Positions 1 through 6,353 of a stretch of 8,391 nucleotides of DNA are shown one piece after another. The stretch is from an uncultured Sphingomonadaceae bacterium (lineage in GTDB: Bacteria; Pseudomonadota; Alphaproteobacteria; Sphingomonadales; Sphingomonadaceae): the NCBI GenBank assembly GCA_938003725.1, contig CALKXX010000005.1, positions 1-8,391 on the forward strand, read 5' to 3'. Each line of letters starts with the position of its first letter. Within the stretch, counting starts at the first letter, position 1. A program made the translations under genes and the position numbers. The notes beneath the pieces are model-generated. The model saw only the letters and a program-made list of their open reading frames with translations. It did not search any database and was not told where the DNA came from.

Positions 1-188
1 AGAGTTCTATCGTTCGCCGCAAAGTGCCGAAAGCAGGAGCTAGGGTCTGGAAAACGGGCCTAAAAACTGTCAATTCATCTATCGTAAATGCCATGCCATC
101 ATAATAATGTTGCAGACAATGGGATTTTGCGGCCTAAAGCGTAGTAATATTCCAAATTTCAGTTGTATCCAGTTACAGGGCTAAATAA

Positions 189-1616
189 TTGAGCTTTTCC
201 GAATTGACCATTGCCATGATAATGGCGACAACCTCCACTTCCCCCGGCCCCACTTCCCTCGGCTCCTCTTCCCTCGGCGTGCCGGCACCTAATACCCTAT
301 TGGCAGGTTCAACGCTAAACGGCATTGCCGATATGCACGGGCTTGCAGGGAATATCACAGATCCCGTAAAAGCCCCGTTGCTGCCGATCAATTCCAATAT
401 TCTATTGGCCGACGTACAGATTATTGAAAGTCCCATCAACAATCCGAGCGGAAACCCGGCCGACAATGTCAGCGTTCCGGTGACGGTAAATGGTTCGCAA
501 CAAACAGTGAATACCGCGACCGATAAACCTGACGATGCAGCGCAAGAGGATGTTACAGACTCCGTTGATCCCAACGCGCCACCAACCGAACAAACTGACA
601 CACAGGCCGATACACAGGATGTCTCATCCGATTTGCCGGACGACGAAAATATGATCGTCGTCACCGCGCCCGCTGGCGCCGTTCCCGGTGATCCGATTGC
701 GCGAATCAATACGGAAACATTCAAACTCACCCAAGATGTCGATGAAGCCTTGGTCGCGCCTATTACCGGTGCCTATGAAGACACCGTCCCGCGACCCATC
801 CGCAGCGGCTTGCGCAATTTCCTAAGAAATCTCAGCGAGCCCGTTAATTTCCTCAACTATTTATTGCAGTTGAAGCCGGGTAAGGCGTTGGAAACGCTTG
901 GCCGCTTTACCATTAATACAACCATCGGCGTTGGCGGTGTTTTTGACGTTGCGAAAGGGGAGGGTATTAATCTGCCCTATCGCCAAAATGGCTTCGCCAA
1001 CACACTGGGTTTTTATGGGGTCAAATCGGGCGCTTATCTCTATCTGCCGCTCATCGGATCGACCAGCGTCCGCGATCTTATTGGCAGGGGTCTGGACCTG
1101 TCCTTCCTCCCTGCTCTTGGCCGGCCGTTTAGTGAGCCGGCCTATGCCATCTCATCCGGTGCAATCCGTTCTCTAAACGACCGGATCGATAGAGATGATC
1201 AAATAACCAGAATACGGAATGAAAGTGCCGATCCTTATGCCGAAACGCGGGATCTCTATCTCAAGCAGCGACAGTTGGAGATTGATATTTTACGTGGACG
1301 AGCCCCGGACCCACTCAGCCGGAAAAACACGCCTGTGGTTTCTTCTGGCGATAGTGTCGGTGACAATATCGTGACTGAAACGATCGAGAGCCCATCCGAC
1401 GCCTCCGCAGCGCCGGGACCGGTTGCGCCCGAACCGGTTGCGCCGGGATCGATTGCTCCGGGATCGATTGCGCCGGAAAACAATATGGTCGGCGGCACTG
1501 AAGATACATCAGATATTGTCAATTCCGATCCAGTAAAAATCGAAGAGCCGGTTGTTCAAGACAAAGCCGCTGAAACGGATATGCCCAAGCAACAGGATGC
1601 CGGACCACAATTATGA
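189..1616 (+). CDS. mlaA: MlaA/VacJ family outer-membrane lipid asymmetry protein with long N- and C-terminal extensions
   Basis: MlaA sits in the outer membrane, removes mislocalised phospholipids from the outer leaflet and passes them to the periplasmic carrier MlaC. The MlaA domain spans about residues 165-370 of 475. Its family-typical segments include PRPIRSGLRNFLRNLSEPVN (201-220), GRFTINTTIGVGGVFDVA (238-255), the GFYGV...YLYLPLIGSTSVRD block (284-295) and a DPY...Y tail near 348-357. Residues 1-160 are Ser/Thr/Pro/Asp-rich and look disordered; 371-475 is a Pro/Ala/Glu-rich tail with a repeat. There is no cysteine anywhere, so the usual lipoprotein lipobox is absent; the only N-terminal hydrophobic stretch is short (LTIAMIMA, 6-13). 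The start is TTG at 189, chosen because AGGG lies 8 nt upstream (177-180) and an in-frame stop directly precedes it; ATGs at 216 and 222 are alternatives. No mlaC or other mla gene is adjacent. The family is certain; start and export route are not. Confidence 0.9.
   Translation: MSFSELTIAMIMATTSTSPGPTSLGSSSLGVPAPNTLLAGSTLNGIADMHGLAGNITDPVKAPLLPINSNILLADVQIIESPINNPSGNPADNVSVPVTVNGSQQTVNTATDKPDDAAQEDVTDSVDPNAPPTEQTDTQADTQDVSSDLPDDENMIVVTAPAGAVPGDPIARINTETFKLTQDVDEALVAPITGAYEDTVPRPIRSGLRNFLRNLSEPVNFLNYLLQLKPGKALETLGRFTINTTIGVGGVFDVAKGEGINLPYRQNGFANTLGFYGVKSGAYLYLPLIGSTSVRDLIGRGLDLSFLPALGRPFSEPAYAISSGAIRSLNDRIDRDDQITRIRNESADPYAETRDLYLKQRQLEIDILRGRAPDPLSRKNTPVVSSGDSVGDNIVTETIESPSDASAAPGPVAPEPVAPGSIAPGSIAPENNMVGGTEDTSDIVNSDPVKIEEPVVQDKAAETDMPKQQDAGPQL
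1410..1478 (+). repeat. 15-bp tandem repeat in the mlaA 3' region
   Basis: Four consecutive degenerate 15-bp units lie at 1419-1433, 1434-1448, 1449-1463 and 1464-1478, preceded by a partial unit at 1410-1418. Units alternate between CCGGTTGCGCC and TCGATTGCGCC cores. They encode the pentapeptides PVAPE, PVAPG, SIAPG and SIAPE, a Pro/Ala linker in the MlaA C-terminal tail (about residues 411-430). Because the unit is a multiple of three, copy-number change would preserve the frame. Confidence 0.85.
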
Positions 1617-2153
1617 TCCGTCAACGCCGCGCTGTTTCAATACCCTATTTTCAACACCGATCCGATGCCGCAATAATATCGCGTTGAGGATCGAGAATAT
1701 CAGCGCCACGGCTGGCAGGCCCAGCATCAGCGGAACAATCGCGATCTCGAGCACCACAACCGTATAATTGGGATGACTAAGAAACCGGTAGGGGCCCCGT
1801 TTCACCCGATCGAAATGTGGGGCGCTGATAATCCGCGTCGTCCACCAGCGGCCAATGCTAGCCAGCGTCCATATCCGCAGCAATTGAGTCCCGATGAACA
1901 AACCAAGCATCGCAGGATGAATGGCATGCAGTGGATCGACCATTAGCAAGATGATTCCAAGCCAGGCGCTGTGTAGAAAGATGAAATATTGATAGTGATC
2001 CGCACCAAATTCTTCGCCGCCTTCCGCCAACAGACATTTTGTATTGCGGTTCGCATAGATCAGCTCGGTCAGCCGCTGGACGATGATATATATCAGCACC
2101 CATGTTACCAGCGTTGGCGCAGCGGTGAAAATATCTCCAAGCTCTTTGGTCAT
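1611..2153 (-). CDS. ICMT-family (isoprenylcysteine carboxyl methyltransferase-like) membrane methyltransferase, likely polyketide O-methyltransferase
   Basis: This is a 180-residue polytopic membrane protein with hydrophobic segments near residues 11-26, 56-72, 80-97 and 129-160. The ICMT-family signature is at 120-130 (GPYRFLSHPNY), followed by a hydrophobic helix and the charged C-terminal RHRIGVENRVL (162-172); in this family the region forms the S-adenosylmethionine site. Its start overlaps the stop of the upstream type III polyketide synthase as ATGA (2150-2153), so the two are translationally coupled. Bacillus subtilis BpsB, encoded beside the type III synthase BpsA, belongs to the same family and methylates BpsA products. 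By analogy this enzyme probably O-methylates an alkylpyrone or alkylresorcinol rather than a prenylated protein. The substrate is inferred from context. Its 3' end overlaps the mlaA 3' end by 6 bp. Confidence 0.85.
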   Translation of the reverse strand: MTKELGDIFTAAPTLVTWVLIYIIVQRLTELIYANRNTKCLLAEGGEEFGADHYQYFIFLHSAWLGIILLMVDPLHAIHPAMLGLFIGTQLLRIWTLASIGRWWTTRIISAPHFDRVKRGPYRFLSHPNYTVVVLEIAIVPLMLGLPAVALIFSILNAILLRHRIGVENRVLKQRGVDGS

Positions 2154-3199
2154 GAGTCCAATATCCCCAGTGCAGAGGTAAAGCCTGGGCCCAAAGCTGT
2201 CATTAGAACTGGCTTGCTTGGTACATCGCTTAGCAAGCGTTCGAGCACGAACAAAACCGTCGGAGAAGACATATTGCCATGAGATTTCAAAACCTCTCTT
2301 GTCACTGGAATACCATCGATTTCCGGCACCAGATAATCTTCCAGCGCGTCCACAACACGTCCGCCACCGGGATGACAGGCAGGTTCCGAGAGATCGGACT
2401 TGGAAAGCCCCTGTTCCGCCAGAAATGCGTCGCAGAAGGGCGCAAAATCCTGTGCGACAAAGGTCGGGATATCGCGGGCCAAAACAAGGTCAAAGCCAGT
2501 CTCTCCGATATCCCAACCCATCATGTCGCGGGTAGCGGGCCATGTTTTTTGGTCGAAGGCACGAAAGGACGGTCCGCTGCTTTGCCTCATCCTTCCCGAG
2601 ATAACCGCTGCTGCGCAGCCATCCGCAAACAGCGCAGTGGCAATCATATTTTTCTTGTCAAACTGGCTATAATCATAGGACAGGCTGCATAGCTCCAGCG
2701 AGACCAGCAACACGTTCTTGCCGCCCTCTCCCTGCTCACCCCCGTGCGCCAGATCATTTGCTAGCCCCAGCCCCAATACACCTCCCGCACAGCCATAGCC
2801 AAATACAGGGATGGTCTGTACCGATTGCCGGAACCCCATTGTCTCAATTAAGCGGCTGGGTATGGATGGTGTTGCCGTGCCAGTGGTAGAGATCAAAATA
2901 ATAGTATCGATGTCGGCGGGTTTAACACCAGCTCTATCCATCGCATCACGAGCTGCTTTTTCGCTCAGTTCCAATCCGACCTGTTCATAGACCGTTGCAC
3001 GTTCCGGCCAACTGCGCTGCTCCAGATAGTAATCAGGGTCGCAGGCAAGGTATCGCTGGTCGATACCGCTATTCCCCAATATCTGTTCAAGCCGGACCGG
3101 CAGCGCCGCGCCGCGCGCCTTTGCCAATATGGCGAGCACATCGGTTTGACTGATCCGATGGTCGGGAACCGCGGTTCCGATGGATATTAGTTGAGGCAT
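2150..3199 (-). CDS. Type III polyketide synthase (chalcone/alkylpyrone/alkylresorcinol synthase family)
   Basis: This 349-residue thiolase-fold enzyme would condense an acyl-CoA starter with malonyl-CoA units and cyclise the product. The full catalytic triad is present: Cys137 in GYGCAGGV (134-141), His276 in CHPGGGRVVDALE (275-287) and Asn309 in HGNMSSPTVLFVLE (307-320). The C-terminal family loop reads ALGPGFTSALGIL (335-347). Length and N-terminus (ISIGTAVPDHRISQTDV) fit a complete protein. Closest in character are bacterial long-chain synthases such as BpsA, ArsB/ArsC and PKS10/11/18, which make alkylpyrones or alkylresorcinols from fatty acyl starters; starter and chain length cannot be read from the sequence. 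It is the first gene of a two-gene operon with the ICMT-like methyltransferase and is transcribed divergently from the membrane AraC-type regulator, with 97 bp between starts. No clear Shine-Dalgarno precedes the ATG. Confidence 0.93.
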   Translation of the reverse strand: MPQLISIGTAVPDHRISQTDVLAILAKARGAALPVRLEQILGNSGIDQRYLACDPDYYLEQRSWPERATVYEQVGLELSEKAARDAMDRAGVKPADIDTIILISTTGTATPSIPSRLIETMGFRQSVQTIPVFGYGCAGGVLGLGLANDLAHGGEQGEGGKNVLLVSLELCSLSYDYSQFDKKNMIATALFADGCAAAVISGRMRQSSGPSFRAFDQKTWPATRDMMGWDIGETGFDLVLARDIPTFVAQDFAPFCDAFLAEQGLSKSDLSEPACHPGGGRVVDALEDYLVPEIDGIPVTREVLKSHGNMSSPTVLFVLERLLSDVPSKPVLMTALGPGFTSALGILDS

Positions 3200-3296
3200 A
3201 GCTGATATTCGCAGATCATCACGTTCTAGTTACACCAGTGGCCCATTGAAGCTATTGAAATATAGCACATTGCCCAAAAAGCGGTATGAGTCGCTC

Positions 3297-4328
3297 ATGG
3301 AAATCCATCTTGATACTGTAATCCGCCTTATGTCGGTCGGCGCAAGCGCATTGCTCTTAATGATGATCTTGGTCGGCAATGTCCGAAGGTCGCTAAAAAT
3401 TGTGGTAACCGGCTTGCTCATCGGCGGGGCGGCCTATCAGATCAACAGTTCAACATTCTTGAAGTTGGACCGGGCGATTGAATTGGCGTTGGATCTAATA
3501 TCGCTCAGCACGCCGTTTTGGACCTGGCTATTTGCGCGCATTTTATTCGAACGATTAACGCCCAATTGGTTTATTGGCTTCCTAGCATTGGTGTACATAG
3601 TGGGTTGGTATCTGGCGAATTTCATCGACCCACCCAAGGGGGTCGGCTTCTATCTGATACATATCACTTCTCTTCTGCTTGTTGCGGACTTGATTTACTT
3701 ATCTGTCTCGGGATTGGCAGATGATCTGGTTCACAGGCGCCGAATGGTCCGCATATACCTGCCGATATTGGTGGGACTTCAAGCCGGGGGCATCCTAATT
3801 TATGAACTGTGGTTCGGGACGACTACGAACAATCTTACCGTCCAAATAGTCAATGGCTCTTTAATCTTTGCTTTGGTGTTGTTCGGTGGACTGGCTTTTC
3901 TGAAAACCGATACCAGTATCTTGATCAAAAACGCGGAGAATAGCTCGGCACCTGAAAAAACCTCAGACCTGTCAGCGTCTGAAACTGTTTTGAATGACAA
4001 GCTCATGATCGCAATGGAAAATGGCCAGTATCGTGAGACAGGATTGACCATCCAGAAGTTGGCCAAACATCTGGCGACGCCGGAGCACCGCCTGCGCGCG
4101 CTCATCAATCAAAAGCTGGGGCATCGAAATTTTTCCTCTTTCCTCAATGGACATCGAATCAGTGAAGCAAAAGAGAAACTGGCGGACCGAGAGCTTGTCG
4201 ACCTTCCTATCCTGACAATCGCTATGGATCTGGGATATAATAGCCTCGCCCCATTCAACCGGGCTTTTCGGGCCGAAACCGGTAAAACTCCTAGCGACTT
4301 TCGGCGATCAGCGATTGATCAAAACTGA
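3297..4328 (+). CDS. Membrane-anchored AraC/XylS-family transcriptional regulator (multi-TM sensor, C-terminal HTH)
   Basis: The 343-residue product has two parts. Residues 1-203 contain about seven hydrophobic segments (near 8-28, 35-48, 62-80, 91-110, 117-138, 152-170 and 183-202), an integral-membrane sensor half. A polar linker (204-230) leads to an AraC-type DNA-binding domain at about 235-338. Its first helix-turn-helix is around LTIQKLAKHLATPEHRLRAL (250-269); the second carries the family signature DLGYNSLAPFNRAFRAETGK (311-330), then TPSDFRR. The ATG at 3297 was preferred over an in-frame TTG at 3246 because it starts directly before the first TM segment; neither has a strong ribosome site. 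The gene is divergent from the polyketide synthase and 113 bp upstream of a fatty acid hydroxylase-like gene on the same strand. It probably senses a membrane or lipid signal and regulates one or both neighbours; ligand and target are inferred. Confidence 0.87.
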   Translation: MEIHLDTVIRLMSVGASALLLMMILVGNVRRSLKIVVTGLLIGGAAYQINSSTFLKLDRAIELALDLISLSTPFWTWLFARILFERLTPNWFIGFLALVYIVGWYLANFIDPPKGVGFYLIHITSLLLVADLIYLSVSGLADDLVHRRRMVRIYLPILVGLQAGGILIYELWFGTTTNNLTVQIVNGSLIFALVLFGGLAFLKTDTSILIKNAENSSAPEKTSDLSASETVLNDKLMIAMENGQYRETGLTIQKLAKHLATPEHRLRALINQKLGHRNFSSFLNGHRISEAKEKLADRELVDLPILTIAMDLGYNSLAPFNRAFRAETGKTPSDFRRSAIDQN

Positions 4329-4341
4329 AAAACCCTGATCC

Positions 4342-4372
4342 TTTTCGGAATTGATGTGAATTTTTCGGGATC
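4342..4372 (+). promoter_or_regulatory. Direct repeat, candidate AraC-type operator, with a possible downstream promoter
   Basis: TTTTCGGAATT (4342-4352) and TTTTCGGGATC (4362-4372) match at 9 of 11 positions and are exactly 20 bp apart, about two helical turns on one face. AraC-family activators usually bind such direct repeats. The proximal copy would overlap the -35 region of a possible promoter with a TATCCT -10 at 4392-4397 and no recognisable -35 box, as expected at an activator-dependent promoter. It lies between the regulator stop and the hydroxylase start. It is called by spacing and location only. Confidence 0.4.
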
Positions 4373-4441
4373 GCAGCGAATAAAGCTCTGATATCCTGCA
4401 TCACTCTTTCATCGAACAAAACACAAGCGATGGAGAAGATA

Positions 4442-5308
4442 ATGACAACCGAAACGCCGGCCCTGATCGACCGCATTGGCCAGCATATGATCAATGCGAT
4501 GACTTTTGACCTTGGTCGATACCTGATCGCAGCGGGGGCCATCTCGTTACTACTTTGGTTGGCAAGCAAATGGACAGAGGCGCGCCGCATCCAAAATCGG
4601 AAAGCAAGTTTCGAAGATTATAAGCGTGAATTTCTATCCTCGATGCGCACCGTCGTCATATTTGCGCTCACGACAATCAGCACAGTGTTATTCGTTGAAA
4701 GCGGCTGGGTCACCATCTTGGAAGGCGATATTAACTGGGCCGTCTTTTCCGTACAAGTGATCGCTATGATTGTTGCCCATGATGCCTATTTCTATTGGAT
4801 GCATCGCGGCTTGCACCACAAGTCATTGTTCAGGATGGCGCACCTACATCATCACAAGTCACGCACACCGACACCTTGGGCCGCCTATAGCTTCGCCACA
4901 TTCGAGGCAGCAAGTGAAGCAGCATTCGTACCCGCCTATCTGCTCTTGGTATCCGCAATCAGTGCACCGGTTTATGGCTTCGCGATCTTCATCTTCCTTG
5001 CGCATATGATCTTGCGGAATGTCATCGGCCATGCCGGCGTCGAAATATTCCCTGCCGGATGGACCAAAGGCATTTTCGGATGGATTACCACGACGACCCA
5101 TCATGATCTGCATCATAGTCAGGGCAGCTCAAACTTCGGCCTCTACTTCACATGGTGGGATCGCATGATGGGAACGGAGCATCCCCAATATCAAGAACGC
5201 TTTGACGCTGTGGCCCAGCCAATACGGATCTCCGTCAGCGCCGCCGCCAATGCCAGCATCGCAGCATTCTCTATCCTGATCGTGATCAACGCTGTTACTA
5301 TCGCATAA
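4442..5308 (+). CDS. Sterol desaturase / fatty acid hydroxylase superfamily membrane di-iron enzyme
   Basis: This 288-residue integral membrane protein carries the histidine clusters that bind a di-iron centre: HDAYFYWMHRGLHH (113-126), HLHHH (134-138), HAGVE (197-201) and HHDLHH (220-225), the last followed by FGLYFTWWDRMMGT (232-245). The superfamily performs O2-dependent hydroxylation or desaturation of lipids such as sterols, fatty acids, sphingoid bases and carotenoids; the substrate cannot be assigned here. Hydrophobic segments occur near 23-41, 67-85, 98-112, 160-190 and 270-287. The ATG at 4442 is chosen because GGAGAAG lies 4-10 nt upstream (4432-4438); an in-frame ATG at 4430 has no ribosome site. 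It follows the membrane AraC regulator on the same strand and ends at a strong terminator, so the two form a probable regulator-target pair. Sphingolipid or fatty acid tailoring is plausible for a sphingomonad but is inference. Confidence 0.9.
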   Translation: MTTETPALIDRIGQHMINAMTFDLGRYLIAAGAISLLLWLASKWTEARRIQNRKASFEDYKREFLSSMRTVVIFALTTISTVLFVESGWVTILEGDINWAVFSVQVIAMIVAHDAYFYWMHRGLHHKSLFRMAHLHHHKSRTPTPWAAYSFATFEAASEAAFVPAYLLLVSAISAPVYGFAIFIFLAHMILRNVIGHAGVEIFPAGWTKGIFGWITTTTHHDLHHSQGSSNFGLYFTWWDRMMGTEHPQYQERFDAVAQPIRISVSAAANASIAAFSILIVINAVTIA

Positions 5309-5332
5309 GAGATCGAAGAACGCCTGAACATC

Positions 5333-5374
5333 AACCCGTGCAGTATGTCGCATCATCTGCACGGGTTATTTTTT
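5333..5374 (+). terminator. Rho-independent terminator after the fatty acid hydroxylase gene
   Basis: Perfect 11-bp arms AACCCGTGCAG (5333-5343) and CTGCACGGGTT (5357-5367) enclose a 13-nt loop and are followed by ATTTTTT (5368-5374). It begins 24 bp after the stop codon. Confidence 0.88.
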
Positions 5375-5415
5375 GTGTCACTGACATATCGTTAGATTTG
5401 TTCCAAATAGCATTT

Positions 5416-5431
5416 ATTGTGCACTGCAACA
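5416..5431 (+). promoter_or_regulatory. TGC-rich 16-bp operator-like element, distal copy
   Basis: ATTGTGCACTGCAACA is repeated without mismatch at 5463-5478. The core TGCACTGCA is an inverted repeat about a central C. This copy ends 6 bp upstream of the phasin -35 box. TGC-rich sites are known targets of PhaR repressors, which control phasin genes in alphaproteobacteria such as Paracoccus; the assignment here is by resemblance and position. Confidence 0.6.
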
Positions 5432-5437
5432 TAATTC

Positions 5438-5466
5438 TTGACATTGGGTCAGCTCATTGCTAATTG
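5438..5466 (+). promoter_or_regulatory. Candidate sigma-70 promoter of the phasin gene
   Basis: The -35 is a perfect TTGACA (5438-5443). With 17-18 bp spacing the -10 would be TAATTG (5461-5466) or AATTGT (5462-5467), a weak match. The predicted transcription start near 5472 lies inside the second operator-like element, about 25 nt before the phasin start codon. Confidence 0.55.
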
Positions 5467-5478
5467 TGCACTGCAACA
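5463..5478 (+). promoter_or_regulatory. TGC-rich 16-bp operator-like element, proximal copy
   Basis: This is the second exact copy of ATTGTGCACTGCAACA, 47 bp downstream of the first. It overlaps the -10 region and likely transcription start of the phasin promoter, so a bound protein would block initiation. Together the two copies bracket the promoter, suggesting cooperative or looped repression. Confidence 0.6.
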
Positions 5479-5495
5479 AACAAATGGAAGACCCA

Positions 5496-6332
5496 ATGGC
5501 TGACACAAAAACCACAGATACCAAGGCTGTTCACGCAGCAGTTAACCCGGGATCGCTCTCTGCAGAATCAGCATATGCTGCAGCTGCGTCAGCCAAGCCG
5601 GTACCGACAGAGCCAACAGAAAAGACTCCGGTCAACGCTGTTGCCGCAAAAACTGATGCCGCAGCGACGATAGCTACCAAAAAGCCCGTCACCTCTGCCG
5701 CAAAGAAAACAACCAAACGAGCAGCCAAAAAAGCTGCACCTAAAAAGGCCGTATCGAAGCGCAAAGCCGCAACAAAACGGACCGCGAAAAAGACTGTAAC
5801 GAAAGGAACTACCACCATGGCTAAAACGAAAACCACCGCAACGAAGCGTGTTGTGAAGAACACCAAAGCAGCAAATACCAAAGCTGCTAACACTGCAAAG
5901 AACACCGCTGAAAACCTCGGTGAGCGTTTTGAGAAAATGACTGCTGAAGCACAGAAGCGCGTTAAACAAGCTGCTGATCGTGCGGTAGAAGTTTCCAAAA
6001 CCGCTGTTGAATTCAACCGTGAAAATGTTGAAACATTGATCGAAAGCGGAAAAATCACCGCCAAAGGCGCGCAGGAAATTGGCAAGACCAACCTGAAATA
6101 CACCCGCGAAAACTTCGTAGAAGCTAGCCGCGCTCTTCAAGGTGTATTCAGCGTAGCAACGCCGCGCGACTTTTTCGAAAAACAAGCCGACTATGCACGT
6201 AGCGGTTTGGATCGGATCATGGACCAGACTTCCGACAACGCGGATGCGGTTGTGAAGCTGGCCGGCAAAGCCTATCAGCCGATTGCTGATCGCATGGCCG
6301 AAGTTCGTAAGGAATTGAAAAAAGCGGCTTAA
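5496..6332 (+). CDS. Phasin family protein with histone-H1-like Lys/Ala-rich N-terminal domain
   Basis: The 278-residue product has three parts. Residues 1-60 are Ala/Thr-rich. Residues 61-130 are a strongly basic Lys/Ala/Thr tract with KKAAPKKA-like motifs (78-85), resembling histone H1 or AlgP tails. Residues 139-278 are an amphipathic helical phasin domain (GERFEKMTAEAQKRVKQAAD, 142-161; VEFNRENVETLIESGK, 171-186; FVEASRALQGVFSVATPRDFFEKQADYARSGLDR, around 207-240). Phasins coat polyhydroxyalkanoate granules. Basic tails on PhaF and PhaM tether granules to the nucleoid, but there the tail is C-terminal; here it is N-terminal. The ATG at 5496 follows GGAAG by 5 nt (5486-5490); ATG 5484 and TTG 5457 in frame are less likely. 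The promoter carries duplicated candidate PhaR sites, and a strong terminator follows. No other pha gene is in the window. An internal start at 5817 may give a shorter form. Confidence 0.87.
   Translation: MADTKTTDTKAVHAAVNPGSLSAESAYAAAASAKPVPTEPTEKTPVNAVAAKTDAAATIATKKPVTSAAKKTTKRAAKKAAPKKAVSKRKAATKRTAKKTVTKGTTTMAKTKTTATKRVVKNTKAANTKAANTAKNTAENLGERFEKMTAEAQKRVKQAADRAVEVSKTAVEFNRENVETLIESGKITAKGAQEIGKTNLKYTRENFVEASRALQGVFSVATPRDFFEKQADYARSGLDRIMDQTSDNADAVVKLAGKAYQPIADRMAEVRKELKKAA
5804..5819 (+). promoter_or_regulatory. Internal Shine-Dalgarno and in-frame ATG inside the phasin gene
   Basis: AGGA (5804-5807) precedes an in-frame ATG (5817-5819, residue 108) by 9 nt. Initiation here would give a 171-residue protein beginning MAKTKTTATKR. 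It would lack most of the basic tract but keep the whole phasin domain, a usual phasin length. Use of this site in the cell is inferred. Confidence 0.45.
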
Positions 6333-6353
6333 GCAGCTTTTTCTTCATCACGC

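Noticed and set aside
1..188. Possible 3' end of an upstream gene or a divergent promoter
   Set aside because: All three forward frames hit stops at 43, 63 and 104 after short unremarkable peptides. No family motif, hairpin terminator or convincing promoter was seen, so no feature can be supported.
1256..1522. Antisense open frames over the mlaA tail
   Set aside because: They are explained by the repetitive GC-rich Pro/Ala codons of the sense strand, and their products are low complexity.
1989..2692. Forward-strand open frames across the methyltransferase and polyketide synthase genes
   Set aside because: They overlap genes with intact catalytic motifs on the opposite strand and show no recognisable domain.
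3246..3296. In-frame TTG start adding 17 residues to the AraC-type regulator
   Set aside because: The extension (MKLLKYSTLPKKRYESL) is unlike the short N-terminus expected before the first TM helix and has no ribosome site; ATG 3297 fits better.
5457..5495. In-frame TTG/ATG upstream extension of the phasin
   Set aside because: It would start within the promoter -10 region or before the GGAAG ribosome site; ATG 5496 has correct spacing.
5531..6185. Long antisense open frames opposite the phasin gene (up to about 198 codons)
   Set aside because: They mirror the Lys/Ala-rich codons of the phasin, giving Phe/Ala/Val-rich sequences with no family resemblance; no ribosome site or promoter supports them.
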